Positions 1 to 7,583 of a stretch of 64,000 bases of DNA are shown here, piece by piece. The position numbers and the translations under genes were made by a program. A model generated the notes under the pieces. It saw only the letters and a program-made list of their open reading frames with translations, was not told the DNA's origin and did no database searches. The DNA is taken from NCBI GenBank assembly GCA_963693305.1, contig OY855904.1:50010761-50074760 (forward strand). Direction: 5' to 3'. How positions within the stretch are numbered: the stretch's first letter is position 1; the number at the start of each line of letters is the position of its first letter. The stretch is from Meandrina meandrites. Lineage: Eukaryota; Cnidaria; Anthozoa; Scleractinia; Meandrinidae.

Positions 1-1
1 T

Positions 2-355
2 GAGGGCACCAACACGCTCATAATCCTCGATGACTGCGCAGCCTCAAAAGATGTGAAAGGGCGCACAGGCCAGCTGGTGAATCTTGGCTTTTCCGCTCGA
101 CATATCGGCATCAGCGTTTGCGTGCTGACCCAGAAGATAACCAGCATAACACCTTCCTTCAGGGAAAACGTGGTGGCTATCGTTTTATTTTACACTCCCT
201 CAGCCAAAACCACGAAGGCAATCTTTGATGATTACGCCGGCGAACTCTCCCACGATGAGTACAAATCTCTTATCTCAAAGCTGAAAGAGCGGAAGTTCTC
301 TTATCTCGTGTTCTCGCTTCGCTACCCCTACGGATTATCATATCAACTAAGTTGA
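2..355 (+). CDS. Packaging ATPase (FtsK/HerA, A32-like), C-terminal part
   Basis: The reading frame is open from base 2, so only the C-terminal ~117 residues are present and the start and Walker A motif are off-window. The fragment opens with a hydrophobic strand ending in acidic residues (LIILDDC), the Walker B motif. After it comes a VCVLTQK strand typical of the sensor region of HerA/A32 DNA-packaging ATPases, then a helical tail. In Mavericks this enzyme is thought to pump DNA into the capsid. It ends at TGA 353-355, and that stop lies inside the palindrome at 341-357. The next gene starts 45 bp downstream. The family call rests on Walker B, the TQ strand and the Maverick context. Confidence 0.8.
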   Translation, partial: EGTNTLIILDDCAASKDVKGRTGQLVNLGFSARHIGISVCVLTQKITSITPSFRENVVAIVLFYTPSAKTTKAIFDDYAGELSHDEYKSLISKLKERKFSYLVFSLRYPYGLSYQLS

Positions 356-357
356 TA
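341..357. repeat. Intergenic palindrome, TATCAACT-A-AGTTGATA
   Basis: Perfect 8-bp inverted arms around one base. It overlaps the stop codon of the ATPase and is followed at once by another AGTTGATAA. It shares the ATCAAC/GTTGAT core with the palindromes at 1515, 1973 and 2025. It could be a hairpin that ends or processes transcripts, or a protein-binding site; the sequence alone does not decide. Confidence 0.6.
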
Positions 358-400
358 AGTTGATAATTTTGAATTAAAAAAATAAAAGTTGTATATAAAC

Positions 401-976
401 ATGGCTGAACAAGAGTTCGCAGATGTTATAAACCTACTGGAAGCTGAGCCGTCAAGCAGCCCGGCTGATAGTAGCCTTGTGCCACAGTTGCTATCCGGAC
501 CTAACATTCCTGCTCTTCGTGAGCAGCTGGCCGTGCTTGTATCAACAGGCAAATCCAAAGAGGCCATCGGCGTGCAGTTAACACATGAGCAGTTGAAACG
601 CTTGACCGATAAAGAAGTTGAAAAGTACTACAAGAGATATGAAACCTTCGTTGGCAGCAAGACAACCGAAAGCATGGTTGACAACCTGCTTACGCTTGTG
701 ACAAGAGGCCTGCAAATGGTTATTGAAATAGATGACGTTGATGCCATGAAAAAAGAACTAAAAGGAGACTTCATTATAAACAAAGAAATGACAGATTTTG
801 TCGGGGGGCTCTCTTTGAAATATGGGAAATTTCTTGCTCCTATTTCTGCTGCCTTGATAACGGCGAAGCACATTAATTTTAATTCGCATTTGGAGAAAAA
901 TGACAAAGCAAAATTAGAAGAAATTCCTGAGCATTGCTCACCAATTACTGAACATTTGCAGACAAATTCTGAGTAA
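401..976 (+). CDS. Maverick small protein 1, unknown function (191 aa)
   Basis: I do not recognise this protein. The ATG at 401 (context AAACATGG) is preferred over an in-frame ATG at 389, which lies in an AT-rich leader containing TATATAAA. The N-terminal ~50 residues are acidic and Ser/Pro-rich. Residues ~60-125 are charged and helical, with a KYYKRYETF stretch, and a moderately hydrophobic segment (FLAPISAALITA) lies near residues 143-156. There is no clear signal peptide or metal-binding motif. It follows the ATPase by 45 bp and precedes the next gene by 47 bp, all on the plus strand, so it is probably part of a virion or late-type gene block. Confidence 0.7.
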   Translation: MAEQEFADVINLLEAEPSSSPADSSLVPQLLSGPNIPALREQLAVLVSTGKSKEAIGVQLTHEQLKRLTDKEVEKYYKRYETFVGSKTTESMVDNLLTLVTRGLQMVIEIDDVDAMKKELKGDFIINKEMTDFVGGLSLKYGKFLAPISAALITAKHINFNSHLEKNDKAKLEEIPEHCSPITEHLQTNSE

Positions 977-1023
977 TTTCTAAGTATTATTTTATTTGCT
1001 TAACATATACGCTTTGTTTCAAA

Positions 1024-1488
1024 ATGTCAACCGAACAATCCGAGCAGGTCGATATAACACAGCAAGCAACAACTCCAACTCCAACTACAACCCCCAAGCG
1101 CGAAAAAAATCCCAAGCGTGTGGCTGCTGGCAAAGCGGTTGCTGAAAAAACACGGCTGGCCCGTGAACAACAGAAAAAAGCTGCAGCTGAGGCTGCTATC
1201 ATAATCGCAAACAACAAGGCAAAGGCCACTGCCCCAGTTTCTGAGCCAGACCCGCCTACAGAATACGAAACACCAAAAAGTACCAAAGTTGATAATAGCA
1301 GTCTCAGCACCACCCAATGGATTGGTGTTATCAGCATAGTCGTTTCACTGATTGGGATTTATTACAAACGCGAAGAGCTTAAGGCCGCATTTAGCAAAAA
1401 AAACACACCTGAGCCTATCAACAAAGTTGATGAGCCACAACCTGTTAGAGGTGTAAAACAAACCGGAAGTCTAAAACTTTTGGATTGA
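1024..1488 (+). CDS. Maverick small protein 2, single membrane segment (154 aa)
   Basis: Function not recognised. Residues 1-90 are low-complexity: a Thr/Pro-rich start, then a Lys/Ala/Arg-rich basic helix (~25-70), then a Pro/Glu stretch. Residues ~98-114 form one strongly hydrophobic segment (core VISIVVSLIG), followed by a charged tail. This fits a single-pass membrane or minor virion protein with a nucleic-acid-binding basic arm, but that is inference. The coding region carries at 1417-1431 the reverse complement of the 15-bp intergenic palindrome core. ATG context is AAAATGTC. It ends 51 bp before the 52-aa ORF. Confidence 0.65.
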   Translation: MSTEQSEQVDITQQATTPTPTTTPKREKNPKRVAAGKAVAEKTRLAREQQKKAAAEAAIIIANNKAKATAPVSEPDPPTEYETPKSTKVDNSSLSTTQWIGVISIVVSLIGIYYKREELKAAFSKKNTPEPINKVDEPQPVRGVKQTGSLKLLD

Positions 1489-1514
1489 ATATTTACGAAT
1501 TAATATTATAGCTC

Positions 1515-1529
1515 ATCAACTTTGTTGAT
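1515..1529. repeat. Intergenic palindrome ATCAACTTTGTTGAT
   Basis: Six-bp inverted arms with a TTT loop, 10 bp before the ATG of the 52-aa ORF. Identical copies lie at 1973-1987 and 2025-2039, and the reverse complement is inside a coding region at 1417-1431. An exact 15-mer repeated this often within 0.6 kb is unlikely by chance. Confidence 0.75.
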
Positions 1530-1539
1530 ACAATATATC

Positions 1540-1698
1540 ATGAAGAAAGTTGATCTTCCTCAAGTTCTTATCTCAACCGCAGCCATTTTTGGGATCGGAC
1601 TGTTATGGTACGACTTCAATGTGAAGATTTTTCTTACAGTCCGCGATCTTATGAAGGCTACAATATTTGACCCGGAAGCAGAAGAGACAAATAATTAA
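1540..1698 (+). CDS. Maverick micro-protein with N-terminal hydrophobic segment (52 aa)
   Basis: A 52-codon ORF, easily missed because it is short. It runs from ATG 1540 to TAA 1696-1698. After MKKVDLPQ comes a hydrophobic stretch (LISTAAIFGIGLLW, residues ~10-23), then a charged C-terminal half ending EAEETNN. It sits between two other small membrane-type ORFs with 51 and 31 bp gaps, and the ATCAAC palindrome lies just upstream, the same arrangement as for the ORF at 2044. No family is recognised. Support comes from position, spacing and composition only. Confidence 0.5.
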   Translation: MKKVDLPQVLISTAAIFGIGLLWYDFNVKIFLTVRDLMKATIFDPEAEETNN

Positions 1699-1704
1699 TT
1701 TTGA

Positions 1705-1715
1705 TTTAAACTTTT
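1705..1715 (+). promoter_or_regulatory. TTTAAACTTTT upstream motif
   Basis: The 11-mer TTTAAACTTTT lies 25 bp before the ATG at 1730, and the identical 11-mer lies 29 bp before the integrase ATG at 2530. The matching distance suggests a core-promoter element of the Maverick plus-strand genes. It has not been tested. Confidence 0.4.
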
Positions 1716-1729
1716 ATACTTACATAATA

Positions 1730-1951
1730 ATGTCAGATAACAAGCTTGTTAAAACAATCACAGACGCGGCTACTATCACTGGTTTAGTCGCCGGCATCGG
1801 CTGGGTCGCAAAAAAGGTTGTGAAAGAGAATTTTACTTCTGACCCCAGCAGCAGTGCTATGAACTATGTGAAGTTCACCGCCGTCATGGCAGGTAGCATT
1901 GCGCTCAAACAGTACCTGGAGGACCAAAAAATCCTTCCCACCAGCATGTAA
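1730..1951 (+). CDS. Maverick small membrane protein (73 aa)
   Basis: Start chosen at ATG 1730 (MSDNKL...), not the upstream in-frame ATG at 1667, which overlaps the preceding ORF and lies before the promoter-like motif at 1705. It has two moderately hydrophobic segments: residues ~17-30 (TGLVAGIGWVA) and ~47-62 (VKFTAVMAGSIAL), joined by a Lys/Ser-rich linker, so it may be a small two-pass membrane protein. Function unknown. The stop at 1949-1951 is followed directly by a perfect GC-rich hairpin (1952-1967). Confidence 0.6.
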   Translation: MSDNKLVKTITDAATITGLVAGIGWVAKKVVKENFTSDPSSSAMNYVKFTAVMAGSIALKQYLEDQKILPTSM

Positions 1952-1987
1952 GTGGGGCAAGCCCCACACCCCATCAACTTTGTTGAT
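1952..1987. terminator. Double hairpin after the 73-aa ORF
   Basis: Immediately after the stop codon comes GTGGGGC-AA-GCCCCAC (1952-1967), a perfect 7-bp stem with a 2-base loop. Five bp later follows ATCAACTTTGTTGAT (1973-1987). The placement at a gene end suggests transcript termination or 3'-end formation, but eukaryotic DNA viruses rarely use simple hairpins for this, so the role is inferred. Confidence 0.45.
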
Positions 1988-2024
1988 AAATTAATTATTT
2001 GAAAAAACTCTGCTCTATTATATT

Positions 2025-2039
2025 ATCAACTTTGTTGAT
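2025..2039. repeat. Intergenic palindrome ATCAACTTTGTTGAT, third exact copy
   Basis: Exact copy of the 15-mer at 1515 and 1973, ending 4 bp before the ATG at 2044. This position supports 2044 as the start of the next ORF, because the frame-open stretch upstream contains the palindrome itself. Confidence 0.7.
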
Positions 2040-2043
2040 ATCA

Positions 2044-2466
2044 ATGGCAAGTATAGCGATTATGGCTGGTGGGGCTATATTGAATGCTGCTGCTTTTATT
2101 GGCGGCAATTATCTTGCAAAGGCACTTGGCGGAGGTGACGCTGCACTTGATGAAAAAGTACGACATGACAAAGCTCTCGAGGCATATCAAGCGGCTTACG
2201 CCAAATACTCCCGTGACCGCACCAAACTTCTCGACTGGATTGCGACTAACACGCAAATAAAAGAGCAGGCCAAACAGAACTTTACTAACACTGACTACGC
2301 CTTCAAACTGTACAACCAGGCGCACCCTGAGAAACAAATGATACCCCCCAAAGAACCCAAGTTCTCAGATTTCTATCAACCAAGCCAGCAGCAGAAAAAT
2401 GGTGAACTCATGTTCGTGGGTGCCGGGGCTCTTGCTTTGGGCTACGCTGCCTTCCGTTTCCTTTAG
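2044..2466 (+). CDS. Maverick conserved-type protein with terminal hydrophobic segments (140 aa)
   Basis: The frame is open from about 1999, but the first true ATG is 2044 (ATG 2062 is an alternative). It has a glycine/alanine-rich hydrophobic N-terminus (residues ~1-30, core AGGAILNAAAFIGG), a long charged helical middle (~35-95, with KALEAYQAAYAKYSRDR) and a hydrophobic C-terminus (FVGAGALALGYAAF). From memory this layout (glycine-rich start, KALE...RLDW helix, SDFY, hydrophobic end) recurs in predicted proteins of cnidarian Mavericks, but I cannot name a function; a minor virion protein is plausible. It ends at TAG 2464-2466, followed directly by a 30-bp hairpin. Confidence 0.65.
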   Translation: MASIAIMAGGAILNAAAFIGGNYLAKALGGGDAALDEKVRHDKALEAYQAAYAKYSRDRTKLLDWIATNTQIKEQAKQNFTNTDYAFKLYNQAHPEKQMIPPKEPKFSDFYQPSQQQKNGELMFVGAGALALGYAAFRFL

Positions 2467-2496
2467 TGGGGTAGCAACTCAGTTGCTGATACCCCA
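2467..2496. terminator. 30-bp hairpin after the 140-aa ORF
   Basis: TGGGGTA and GCAACT pair with AGTTGC and TACCCCA around a single C, with one 3-base bulge (TGA). It starts at the base after the stop codon and ends 33 bp before the integrase ATG. It is the longest of the intergenic palindromes. Confidence 0.5.
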
Positions 2497-2500
2497 TGAT

Positions 2501-2511
2501 TTTAAACTTTT
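2501..2511 (+). promoter_or_regulatory. TTTAAACTTTT motif upstream of integrase
   Basis: Identical to the 11-mer at 1705-1715, 29 bp before the integrase ATG and just after the 2467-2496 hairpin. Probable core-promoter element, by repetition and position only. Confidence 0.4.
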
Positions 2512-2529
2512 TTAATTCCTTACTTATAG

Positions 2530-3525
2530 ATGGATGCCAAACTCGCAAAGATATACTATAGCCCTGGGGGCTACTGGAAAGGTTTTGCCGCAATCAAAAA
2601 ATTATCTGAAGCTGCCAAGGTACCAGAAGAAACCGCAAAAAAGTGGCTGTTCAAGCAAGCACTCTGGCAGATATTCCTCCCAGCGCCGAAGCGCATTCCT
2701 CGGCCGAAATTCGATGTACCTATACCCAACAAAGTGCACCAGGCGGATCTTCTTTTTTTGCCGCATGACAAACTACCCCGTGGACGTAAAGTTTTTAAGT
2801 ATGCACTCACCGTTGTCGACGTGGCTAGCCGCTACAAAGAAGCTGAACCCTTAACCTCTAAAAACTCTGATGAAGTTGCCCTTGCTTTTAAGAGAATTTA
2901 CAAACGCTCACCTCTGAAATGGCCTGAACTGCTGCAGGTTGACCCCGGGCGCGAATTCATGGGCGCTGTTACAAAAGAAATGGAAAATCACAAAACATAT
3001 ATTCGGCGCGGGCGAGTTGACATTCACCGTGATCAGGCCATTGTTGAACGTTTTAACCGCACCCTGGCTGAGCGCTTGTTCGGGCACCAGTACGCCGTTG
3101 AAATGCGTAGCAACGAGGGCCAGCGGTCTACGGCGTGGGTAAAAAGACTTCCTGAAGTTGTAGCCGCTCTGAACAATGAAGTCACAAGCCTTATCGGCAA
3201 GAAACCTGTAGTTGCCATCAAAGAAAAAAATGTTTATGCAAAGCCATCGACACCTTATTTGAGACCTGTTGGAGAAAGCGAAAAAAAGCTCCCCTCTATT
3301 GTGAATGTTAGGTATTTGTACCAACCTGGCGAACTTGAAGGTGGTGTTAAAAGAGCCACTGATCCAATCTGGTCTTTGAAAGTTTACAACATTGAACGTT
3401 CTTTTACCAAACCGAATCAGCCCGTTCTCTACTATTTGCATGACGGGCCCAAGCGTGGCTTCGTGCGTGAAGAACTGCTTGTTGTGCCTCCAAACACACA
3501 ATTACCCCCAGCTAACGTGAACTAA
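2530..3525 (+). CDS. Retrovirus-like DDE integrase of the Maverick element
   Basis: Complete at 331 aa, within the usual Maverick integrase size. It inserts the linear element into host DNA. Residues 1-60 are helical and basic and look like a helix-turn-helix; I see no HHCC zinc motif. The catalytic core has D73 (in QAD), D138 (in LQVDPGREF) and E173 (in AIVERFNRTL). The D138-E173 distance is 35 residues, the classic DD35E spacing. D97 in VVDVASR marks the second core strand. Residues ~275-320 (IWSLKVYNIER to GFVREELL) resemble the small beta-barrel C-terminal domain. Nothing is truncated. Its TAA stop (3523-3525) overlaps the TAG of the convergent polymerase gene by two bases. Confidence 0.92.
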   Translation: MDAKLAKIYYSPGGYWKGFAAIKKLSEAAKVPEETAKKWLFKQALWQIFLPAPKRIPRPKFDVPIPNKVHQADLLFLPHDKLPRGRKVFKYALTVVDVASRYKEAEPLTSKNSDEVALAFKRIYKRSPLKWPELLQVDPGREFMGAVTKEMENHKTYIRRGRVDIHRDQAIVERFNRTLAERLFGHQYAVEMRSNEGQRSTAWVKRLPEVVAALNNEVTSLIGKKPVVAIKEKNVYAKPSTPYLRPVGESEKKLPSIVNVRYLYQPGELEGGVKRATDPIWSLKVYNIERSFTKPNQPVLYYLHDGPKRGFVREELLVVPPNTQLPPANVN

Positions 3526-6500
3526 ATGTGATATTCAATTGGTTCGGTGTGTAACCCGTCGGACAGTACCCATCGTTTGTCATAATATGCACTCAACCCC
3601 AGCTTCTCCTGTTCGTAAGTTACTATATTCCCATCTCGCATTCGAAAACCCCTGTTTGTTGCCATATCCTTGCTTCCTTCCAGCGCTGTCTTGAAACGAT
3701 GCCAGTTTATATTGTTTTGCTTCTTAGACATTCCCTTTGTGCTGAACTTCTTTTTTTCTCCTCGGTCGTCAATAAAGTAGCATTTGGAGCAGAGTGCAAT
3801 CATCCTGTCCCCCTCACATTCAAGCTTAAACAGACCAGGTGTTCGACCGCTCCACTTGTCCCATGCCAACCAATTCTTTTTTTGTTTTTCGAATTCTGCT
3901 TTCATCTCTGGTCGTACAATGTCTTCGAGTTTCTTGCCGGAGATTGCCAAGTAGTTGCTGTCCGTATCCATTTGGATCAGCTCGAAATCTTTTCTGTCAA
4001 AGTATCTGTCAAGGAAGTCGTAATAGAATTCCAACATCCTCAGCTTTGCCAGCTGATATACCGCTATTCCAATCTGAAACGGTCTTCTTATTGTGATTCG
4101 TGACTTCCGACTTTCTAACTCATACGCCTCTCCAATCTCATCTAGATCTGAGAAATATGCGCTTCGCAGGGCTCTGTCGACTACCTTCTCATCTTTGGTG
4201 TAAATGACGTTTGTTTGCCGTTCCAAGGCTTCGATGAGCTTTCCGTACCCACTGTTTCCCAGCAGTTTGAACACCTCAGCCAGCAGTGCTTTGCTTTTTT
4301 CCACGTCTCCTGTCCGGCGAGCCTCCGTAACTTGTTCCACGAACCAGGGAAAGATCTTTGCTGGTTGGTAGTCAATTGTACGATAAACCCTTTTGATAAC
4401 TGCCCCGTGATTCACGTACCAGAGTAGTAGAGGGGCGTATACAAGTATCCTCTGCGCTGACAACGTTCCCATTAGTTTCTTGTCTTCTCCTCGTTTTCTT
4501 CCTGTAGCTCGCAAGTATTGGAGCATATGCTCGGGAACAGCTTTGGCTGGCACCGTTTTGTTGTGAAAGAACGGGCACATTTCCTCGAACTTTTGGTGTA
4601 AGTGATTTGGAATCTCAATGTCTATTTCAGAATATCCGAACCAGCTTTTTTCTTTGAGTCTGTGCGTTAGTACTGGTGCGCCGTCTGTTTGGTACTCACC
4701 TGTATAGTGAACGACCCTTTCTTTTCCACAAGGCATATCTCTTAACATTGTTGAGAGATACAGGGCATTGGCGTCGTAACCGAGAATGTTTTGGCAAAGT
4801 TTTGGTTCTGCTATTTGATGTGATCTTATTCTTGTTTTTCCAACTTCGTGGTATCTTGTGAAAACGAGGCTTGGACCCCCAACAACTGCTTCTTTCAGCA
4901 TATCGTATGCTTCTTTGCTTGGGCTGTAAAGATCTGCGTTGCGTTCAATAGCTCCCCTTAAAAGGTAGTGTAAGCTCACACCTGGGATGCTGACTGCGTC
5001 TTTCATGATGTCGATTCCCTTCTCAGTGTAGAAGTTTTTCATCTTTTCCAGAGCCTCAAGTCCGGGTGCCACATCGAGATTATTGTAGTAACGCGCCCAG
5101 TCTTTAAAGGTTTTCATTCCCTTTTCTCGGAACAACTGTTTGCAGGCTTTCCATTCTGACAGTTTTAGTGTGAATTCATTTTTCAACTTTGAGTACCAAT
5201 GCGGGTAATCCGGCAATCCTTGGTAATCCAGCTTTTCAGGTTTGTCAAACCACTCGTACGGAAACCATGATTTCGTTGTCTTGCAGTCGTATGCCTTTAC
5301 CCATTTCTCGTAGCTGGTTCCTGGACCCAAGTAGTTGATTATGTCAAGGAAACGGAAGCCAGAAGTGAGTAAGAACATGATTTTGTTTCCATGCTTTGCC
5401 ACTCTGACTTTGTTGGTTGTGTCTGCAAGTTTTTCTGCGAAGTACTTTTTTATCAGATTGAGATCGTAAGTCCCTGAGTTGAAGCCCAGTACTGGGACCT
5501 GGTCGCACCATTCTTCTATTTTTTTCCTCTGATCTTTTGGTATCAGGTTTACGTCTGCTGGCATAAATTCATCTCTTACTTGTTTCCTTATGTTTTTTCC
5601 ACGCCTCTCCAGCTCTTCCATGAACTTGCGGACCAGCTCTGCTGGATCTTTTTCACAGATGTGGGTTGGCTCTCTTTCAAGAGTGTCACCGATGCTCACT
5701 GAGATTGGAACGTGTGCGTTCTCGATTGTGAGTGTTGACGTCGGCTCCTTTCGCTGATTATTGTCTCCGTACGCCTCAAAATCGTACAAAATAGCGTGTG
5801 GGTAACTTTTTGTTTTTGCTTCTGGTAGTTGTTCAATATATTTGTCTCCGACTTCACATGCCCAACACTCAATCACTCTGTAGCCAGCCTTTCTGAGATA
5901 AGCTGTACGTCTCTTTGTTGCTTGGAAGAGATATTCTCTTGTTCTGTCACCACGGTCAATTATTTTGTCGCGATCATGGTAACATTTTGGACATCCGTGC
6001 CGGTAGCACCCGTGATACTGTAACACCAGCTTTTTCTCATGGTTGTAGCCATCAACTGGTCTTTTCTCAATCCAACGCTCTCCTCCGTGTCCTGACATTG
6101 CGTGGTGAATGGAGATTTTCCAATGCTTTGCTACGTACTCAAGCCACTGAATTGATTCTTTTGAGGCTTTATGTTTCGGATAAAATGCTTTCTCATAAGC
6201 TGTCTGTGGCGCTTCGACCTTTTCGCCTGGGCAATCTATTACGGTTTTCCCTTGAGCGCATCTTTCTGCATGACGTTGAAGACTGACGGATTGGGTGAAT
6301 CTTGCTTTGCAGTGGATGCATGCATAAGTTTTCGCTAACTTTGCCATATCTTTTATTAAGAACGCGTGCTCTTCATAAATTCCTATTGTCATAACGTTTT
6401 TAAACTGTGGTGCAGGATTTCTTGTCAGATGCCATACCACTTCTTTATCATCTACACGCTCTGGCACATATACCCTGATTCCTAGCCAACCTGAGAAAGC

Positions 6501-7463
6501 AGTGCCCTTATTCAGATGTATTTCTACCTTTTCCAATTCATCCAGTGAGGTTTTTACACAGTTCGTCGGTGTATCACGGAGTTTGAAAAAACTCTTGACT
6601 AGACTTTGTGCCGCTTTTGTACTTCGATCTGGTCTAGCTCCTTTGTGTACAGCAATACACCGCCATAGACACATGTTATCTCTATAGGTATCCAGTGCTA
6701 CCATTGAACGACTATGTGCAAGGTTGCGCAGCCAGTTTGGTAAGGGTCCTGTTCCCATCAGTGGTTGACGGTCAAGCACAACCTTTACATCAGCATTAAA
6801 ATGTCCCTCGAAGATCCACTTTGTGTTTGGTCTTTCGATATTATCCGCATCCAGACGTACAGCCTCCCTATTTCTTAACCAATTCTCCGCTTCTCCATAT
6901 GTATTCATCCAAGGGGAGCCTTTATTTTGGTAGTAGAAAATTATGGTACCGTCTTCAATGTTACGTAACTTATACGAATAAACGTGCCTGATGTAAAATG
7001 ATGTTCGCACGTTCTCTCTTATTTTTTCCATAAAACTTGGTGTGAGGTCTTTATTTAGATCTTTTATGAAGCGCCATCTCTTGTACCGCCTCCCGTTGCT
7101 CTCTTCACCCTCGAATTTTGTGACTTCGTACAGGTCCAGAATCTCATTCTGGTAGTCTGTCACATTTCTTATGTTATTCGGTTGAATGGGGTCAAATTGT
7201 CTCTGAAGTTGTCTTTTGTTCTTATTTCTCGGTGGTGGTATTGGTTGGAAAGGTTTTGGTTGTAAAGGTGGTTTTAATCGCTTCTTTGCGGTTTTTGGAA
7301 TTGGTTCTTCTACCACATTCCTTATTATCTTTTTAACTGCGGGCACGTTTTCTGAAAGAAGTTGCGATAAATAGCGCAACTCTGCGGGGTCTATTTTGGC
7401 AAGTTCTTCTTCAAGAGATTCGAGGTCGACATCTTCAAGAGATCCGAGGTCTATTTTGTCCAT
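3522..7463 (-). CDS. Protein-primed family B DNA polymerase (Maverick PolB)
   Basis: Complete, 1313 aa, minus strand. It replicates the element. The N-terminal half carries accessory modules: a Pro/Lys-rich linker (~55-100); a conserved DNMCLWRCIAVH patch (~262-273) that recalls the OTU protease cysteine box; a C2H2/C2HC-type finger (C383, C386, H398, C402); and a VDGY...HGCPKC block (470-494) followed by an RKAGYRVIECWACE strand (~525-538), resembling a Vsr/restriction-type nuclease fold. The 3'-5' exonuclease has Exo I DFEAY (D561, E563), Exo II NSGTYDLN (~663-670) and Exo III YYNNLD (~792-797). The polymerase has motif A DANALYLS (897-904), motif B KLLGNSGYG (1066-1074) and motif C DTDS (1166-1169). 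All catalytic residues are present. Start ATG 7463 lies 41 bp downstream of a TATA box. Confidence 0.93.
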   Translation of the reverse strand: MDKIDLGSLEDVDLESLEEELAKIDPAELRYLSQLLSENVPAVKKIIRNVVEEPIPKTAKKRLKPPLQPKPFQPIPPPRNKNKRQLQRQFDPIQPNNIRNVTDYQNEILDLYEVTKFEGEESNGRRYKRWRFIKDLNKDLTPSFMEKIRENVRTSFYIRHVYSYKLRNIEDGTIIFYYQNKGSPWMNTYGEAENWLRNREAVRLDADNIERPNTKWIFEGHFNADVKVVLDRQPLMGTGPLPNWLRNLAHSRSMVALDTYRDNMCLWRCIAVHKGARPDRSTKAAQSLVKSFFKLRDTPTNCVKTSLDELEKVEIHLNKGTAFSGWLGIRVYVPERVDDKEVVWHLTRNPAPQFKNVMTIGIYEEHAFLIKDMAKLAKTYACIHCKARFTQSVSLQRHAERCAQGKTVIDCPGEKVEAPQTAYEKAFYPKHKASKESIQWLEYVAKHWKISIHHAMSGHGGERWIEKRPVDGYNHEKKLVLQYHGCYRHGCPKCYHDRDKIIDRGDRTREYLFQATKRRTAYLRKAGYRVIECWACEVGDKYIEQLPEAKTKSYPHAILYDFEAYGDNNQRKEPTSTLTIENAHVPISVSIGDTLEREPTHICEKDPAELVRKFMEELERRGKNIRKQVRDEFMPADVNLIPKDQRKKIEEWCDQVPVLGFNSGTYDLNLIKKYFAEKLADTTNKVRVAKHGNKIMFLLTSGFRFLDIINYLGPGTSYEKWVKAYDCKTTKSWFPYEWFDKPEKLDYQGLPDYPHWYSKLKNEFTLKLSEWKACKQLFREKGMKTFKDWARYYNNLDVAPGLEALEKMKNFYTEKGIDIMKDAVSIPGVSLHYLLRGAIERNADLYSPSKEAYDMLKEAVVGGPSLVFTRYHEVGKTRIRSHQIAEPKLCQNILGYDANALYLSTMLRDMPCGKERVVHYTGEYQTDGAPVLTHRLKEKSWFGYSEIDIEIPNHLHQKFEEMCPFFHNKTVPAKAVPEHMLQYLRATGRKRGEDKKLMGTLSAQRILVYAPLLLWYVNHGAVIKRVYRTIDYQPAKIFPWFVEQVTEARRTGDVEKSKALLAEVFKLLGNSGYGKLIEALERQTNVIYTKDEKVVDRALRSAYFSDLDEIGEAYELESRKSRITIRRPFQIGIAVYQLAKLRMLEFYYDFLDRYFDRKDFELIQMDTDSNYLAISGKKLEDIVRPEMKAEFEKQKKNWLAWDKWSGRTPGLFKLECEGDRMIALCSKCYFIDDRGEKKKFSTKGMSKKQNNINWHRFKTALEGSKDMATNRGFRMRDGNIVTYEQEKLGLSAYYDKRWVLSDGLHTEPIEYHI

Positions 7464-7503
7464 CGTATATTAGTAGAAAAAATATTTTTAATTAATTGAA
7501 AAA

Positions 7504-7511
7504 CTTTTATA
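7504..7511 (-). promoter_or_regulatory. TATA box of the PolB gene
   Basis: TATAAAAG on the minus strand ends 40 bp before the polymerase ATG at 7463. The interval is AT-rich. Position and sequence fit a TATA-driven promoter reading inward from the element end. Confidence 0.5.
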
Positions 7512-7583
7512 CTGCACGGTGTCAATTCTCTAATTTCTTGTCCCCGCCGCCCTCTGTTTATGTTTCCTGCGTCCTTTTTCCTA

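Noticed and set aside
1999..2043. N-terminal extension of the 140-aa Maverick protein
   Set aside because: The upstream open stretch begins at TTG and contains the intergenic palindrome; the first ATG is 2044.
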